Shown here: positions 60,401-64,000 of the stretch, one piece after another | Layout: the number at the start of each line of letters is the position of its first letter | How positions within the stretch are numbered: position 1 is the first letter of the stretch | Assembly: GCA_019722365.1 (NCBI GenBank) | Contig: JADFUC010000889.1 | Coordinates: forward strand, 1-64,000 | Source of the DNA: Lithospermum erythrorhizon | Lineage: Eukaryota; Streptophyta; Magnoliopsida; Boraginales; Boraginaceae | Length of the DNA stretch: 64,000 bases | Direction of reading: 5' to 3' | Notes under the pieces: model-generated | Databases searched by the model: none | The model's input: the letters and a program-made list of their open reading frames with translations, nothing else | What the model was told of the DNA's origin: nothing | Position numbers and translations under genes: made by a program

Positions 60401-61750
60401 CAACTGAGACAAAGCTTTTTCCGTTTTCAATGTCTAAGTTGGCACTTTAGCTGTTCATTTCAGCCTTGCTCTCATTGAGGAGTTGAATCTAAGCTGCTCT
60501 TCTTTTGATGACTACTTTGTCGCCAGGAGAATCGATCATATGGATCATACTTTTGACTCCATTTATATGGATAACTGTAGCTGTTCAAATACCCTACACC
60601 ACTCTTGCCATTCTTATCATCTTTTGGCTGGTGTATGTCCTTTCAAAGCTATCATTATCCATATCAAACGGGTCGAGTTCGGGTGGGTAGTCTGATGCGG
60701 GGACGGACTTACCGGACATGTGGTCATCCGTCTTTAGGTTTTGAAAATTATCCATATATTTTTACTCGTTATTTTTTTTTTTTTATTTAGCCGTTAAGTA
60801 ATTTTTCGTAGATTAAAAAAAAAGGAAAAGTAGTAAAATGCGTAGAAATGAAGAATAACAATCATTTAAACTATATTATTGGTTGGTTGATAATTTCATG
60901 AGAAAAAGTAGTCAAAAGTATATTGGAAATTTAGAAATGTAATTTTTAATGCTAGAACTTTCTAAATATTTTAAAACAAAAATTTAGGCTAAAAGCGAAA
61001 AAGAAAAATAAAAAAAAGCGGATCAGTATATCTTTTAAAGCGCATTATTACTACATATTCTAGTTAAATTTTATATCGTGTTTGTTAATTTTTTAAATTT
61101 TACCCCTTATATTTGATCGATTGACGGACACTATTAGATAGTCGACCTCAACAGGGAACATGACTCGTAAATGCCTTAAAAATACCCTTGATTGTTAATT
61201 ACCATAAGAACTTCGGTCGAGGAGTGAGTTGTCGGTCGGGGTGAGATTGATAATTACTACGCAAGTGCTGGAAATTCGCGGTGAGATAATAGCCCATTCG
61301 TCTATTTTCCACAGTTGTGAACCGTCGCTCGTTCGAATATCATGGCATAAACTCCTTGTAGGTGCGGTGGAGGAGGTGTGGGGAAAAGCAGTGCCCCATA
61401 ATTTTTCAAAACTTTAATTTTTTGAACATTTTTTTTAAAATAATATTTTTTTAAATTTATGTGGTTCACTTCCTCTTAAATTTTATGTTTTTTAACACAT
61501 AGGTATAGTATCGAAGTAATCGGTCCCCAGCATATAAAATTTACGATTCGCTTCTATTATGTAGGTGGCAATCTTTGTCAATTAATAGTTCAACAAATTA
61601 ATCGAATTTAAAAGAGATTAATCCACAAAATTAAACTAGAAAATCTTAATATATAAGCATTCTTGAGGATCCATAAAATAACTCAACAAACCTTGGTTCA
61701 TGGTAGCGTCGTGGCTAGGATAAGATCCATCGGCCTCCGCCCGAATCTCC
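57495..61750. other. Intergenic DNA, no gene recognised
   Basis: AT-rich, with short unsupported open frames. The overlapping frames at 60483-60695 and 60505-60690 (the latter hydrophobic) have no family match. CpG-richer text at about 60660-60730 and 61155-61400 (gtcggtcggggtgagattg, gcagtgccccataattt) may be decayed mobile elements. Confidence 0.45.
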
Positions 61751-61870
61751 CTATTGTACCTCCTTGATGTAATTGTTTGTATTTTATGTATTGGTGACAC
61801 TCGTTGATAGTTATAAAATAACCGCCCAATTAATGATGTATAATAATCTCTCCATTATAAAGCGAGGCAC
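61751..61870. repeat. Spaced direct repeat, copy 1
   Basis: The 120-bp unit begins ctattgtacctccttgatgt and includes tgtattggtgaca, tgatgtataataat, ccattataaa and gcgaggcac. Copy 2 is at 62070-62190. Confidence 0.85.
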
Positions 61871-62069
61871 AATAGATGAGTACAATAAGGAAGTAGAGAA
61901 TATTCATCGTCATATTTAACCTTCCACTTCTCTTCGTCCCGTTTACATATTTCCTAAATTCGTATGCCCAATTTTCTAAATTGTACTTTCTGCTTCCTTC
62001 CCCTCACAAAACCTTGATGCTTAGTAATTTTTTATTCGAGATAAAGGAATCATCTACCTTTTTGAACCT

Positions 62070-62190
62070 CTATTGTACCTCCTTAATGTAATTGTTTGTA
62101 CTTTATGTATTGGTGACATCATTAATAGTTATAAAGTAACTATCAATTCATGATGTATAATAATACTCCATTATAAAAGCGAGAGGCACG
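62070..62190. repeat. Spaced direct repeat, copy 2
   Basis: It begins ctattgtacctccttaatgt and ends gagaggcacg, about 85-90 percent identical by eye to copy 1, about 320 bp downstream of its start. The spacing and ends could fit a small LTR pair (TRIM), but clear TG..CA termini and a primer-binding site are not seen. Confidence 0.85.
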
Positions 62191-63030
62191 ATCTTTGAAG
62201 CTATTACTCTAGCACTTAATGATAAAATGAGCAGTGAAATTACTATTTTACCCACGTGAATTTTACAGTTTGTAATATAAAACAAGCGATTTTCTGTTGC
62301 TTATTGGGAGAAACAAAGCGAATTGCAGGCTGCTTGTGTGCAGCGGGTCGCTTATTACTAAAACACACTGCCCCTGAGAGTCTAGTCGTTTTATTATTAA
62401 AGCAAGGCATTTGATTTATTGAAAACTTGTGTAATTCTGAACCTGACGACAAATTGCTCTTTCACTTTACAAACATAAATAAATTGGTAGTTTGTCATGA
62501 AACATGAAAAAAAAATATTACATGAATATTGAAAGAAAATGTAGTGCTTTATTGATATTGAATCGAGTTGATAAAAACTTTTGAGAGAGGTGATATAAAA
62601 TTTAATGGTGGTGATTTAACAAATACAATACATTCTCATATATATAAGGAAAGATGCGCTCAAAATTACTGTTATATTTAATATTGTCGCACAATTCGAT
62701 TGTTTTCTTTATAAACATTTCTTTAAGTCGGTTGTTTTAAGAGCATAAAGAAAATAATTAAGCTAGTTTTCTCTCATAAACATGCACTTAAATTTGTTGT
62801 TTCCACCTCGTTTTTTATGAAAGATGTGTAGTCTTATCATCATATGGGTTTGGTAGAACACGTTAAACGAGAAAAATGAGTAAAGTGAATCAATTAAATA
62901 ACATAAAAAATACCAATTAAAAATAACATAAATAACATAAAAAATGACTAAAGTGAATCATAAGTTGAATAATGTTATCATATTTAAACACCAATTAACA
63001 TATTTGAGAAATATTAGCACAAATTTCGAA
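62191..63030. other. AT-rich intergenic DNA, no gene seen
   Basis: The minus-strand frame 62452-62243 has no recognised domain. Nothing else is seen. Confidence 0.5.
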
Positions 63031-63230
63031 ATACACAACATTAATTATTAATTATTGAAATTATCAAAATTCGAAATTATTAACATTAATTATCAACATT
63101 CGAATAATTATCAAAATTCGAAATTATTAACATTCAAAATTATTAACAATAAATAATTATCAACATTCGAATTATAAAAAATCGAAATTATGAAAATTAA
63201 AAATTATTAACATTGATTATAATTAATACA
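63031..63230. repeat. AT-rich minisatellite built on ttcgaaattatt words
   Basis: The words attatcaaaattcgaaatta and ttaacattaattatcaac alternate with variants over about 200 bp. Unit length varies (roughly 22-36 bp), so the array is degenerate. Confidence 0.75.
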
Positions 63231-64000
63231 CAATTTAATTGGCCAGAAGGTAGTGCAATATAAGTACTTGATTAAAATGATTACGTGGTTATAAGCAAAT
63301 AGATAATTAAGCTTGTTGGTATATAAACATGAAGAGAATTAAACACATTGGTATACAAGCATGTAGTTAATTAAACTTTGTTTTAAAGCAATCATTTGGA
63401 AAATTCGTTTGTAATAGATTTATGTGGAAGTTGTGTTGTCAAATGAAGTCATTTTTTGGGACCAAGTGAAAGAAGCAAATTGTATTGGAGCTTGTAGTGA
63501 CCGCGTGATGATTATTTTGTTATAAGCATGGAACTAAATTGCTTGTTTTATAGCAAACATAGAAGAAATTTGCTTGAAATAATTCGATTTGCATGAATCA
63601 TGTATAGTCGCGTCATTACTGCGTGAATCGTATCCCTGGATGCGTGTTAGCAGTAAGCGTTAACTTATTATGAATTTTCATAATGTAAAAGTGAGTACAC
63701 ATTCTTATAATTATCGGATAGGAAAAAAATAAATGGCGTAGTGTAGCAATAGAAAAACATCATTTATCATATAAGAAAATACACAATTAGAGCAAATCAT
63801 TCCGGTTGTCTGGTTTGTTTTGGTCTTGATCTTGGGTGGCGTTGTAACTCGGGATAGCTATACAGTAATGTTGAATAATAGGCCCCTTTCTGATCTTTGG
63901 TCTTTAGTGATTTATCCCCATGAAAGCTGAATATCTACGATGTTCGTAATTTTGCAGTATTTTACCATATTCTAAACTTTACCATAATTTACCGTATTTC
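63231..64000. other. AT-rich intergenic DNA to the window end, no gene seen
   Basis: Short repeats such as ttggtatataaacatg and ttggtatacaagcatg (about 63316 and 63349) are visible. No coding region is recognised. Confidence 0.5.

Noticed and set aside
60483..60695. Overlapping 70- and 61-residue plus-strand frames, one hydrophobic
   Set aside because: Two frames share the same DNA, neither matches a family, and no TATA box or conserved start context is seen. Hydrophobic frames are common in T-rich DNA.

Overview
This is nuclear DNA of a flowering plant, almost certainly a eudicot. It is AT-rich, has spliced genes with GT..AG introns, contains plant-only families (FATB thioesterase, RTFL/DVL peptide, plant-type mTERF), and is crowded with degenerate Copia and Gypsy retrotransposon pieces, Stowaway-type MITEs and a tRNA-derived SINE. 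The word tactccgta occurs at 35528, 42574 and 50787; from memory this word is frequent in Caryophyllales genomes, but that is only a weak hint to lineage.

Layout. 1-8.1 kb: a decayed Copia element on the minus strand (RNase H, RT, integrase and gag remnants, 1-4015), a leader-like AT-rich tract with a GC-rich block (4.0-6.3 kb), then the 3' end and LTR of a SIRE-like Copia element on the plus strand (6.3-8.06 kb). 8.1-11.85 kb: a tandem duplication whose second copy is split by a 2554-bp solo LTR with a perfect 5-bp target duplication. 11.9-16 kb: AT-rich DNA with a 36-bp minisatellite and a SINE-like stretch. 16.07-20.98 kb: a nearly full-length but dead Copia element on the minus strand with two recognisable LTRs. 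22.4 kb: a small intact RTFL/DVL peptide gene with a TATA box. 23.5-34.5 kb: TIR elements, related LTRs in opposite orientation, and an LTR fragment split by a second long Gypsy-type solo LTR. 37.6-40.9 kb: a complete six-exon FATB gene. 44.6-46.5 kb: an internally deleted Copia element. 48.1-48.9 kb: a cluster of MITEs. 50.9-53.4 kb: a complete two-exon PP2A B' regulatory subunit gene. 55.5-56.6 kb: an intronless mTERF-family gene. 56.6-64 kb: no gene recognised; one SINE with a clean target duplication, a spaced direct repeat and an AT-rich minisatellite.

The four host genes are independent transcription units, all on the plus strand, and have no evident joint function: plastid fatty-acid release (FATB), phosphatase targeting (PP2A B'), organellar gene expression (mTERF) and organ-shape peptide signalling (RTFL/DVL). 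I found no undescribed multi-gene system. The most informative observations are the hidden RTFL/DVL gene, the two nested solo-LTR insertions that can be read against their uninterrupted paralogues, and a small in-frame minisatellite reading frame with a perfect 24-bp palindrome.
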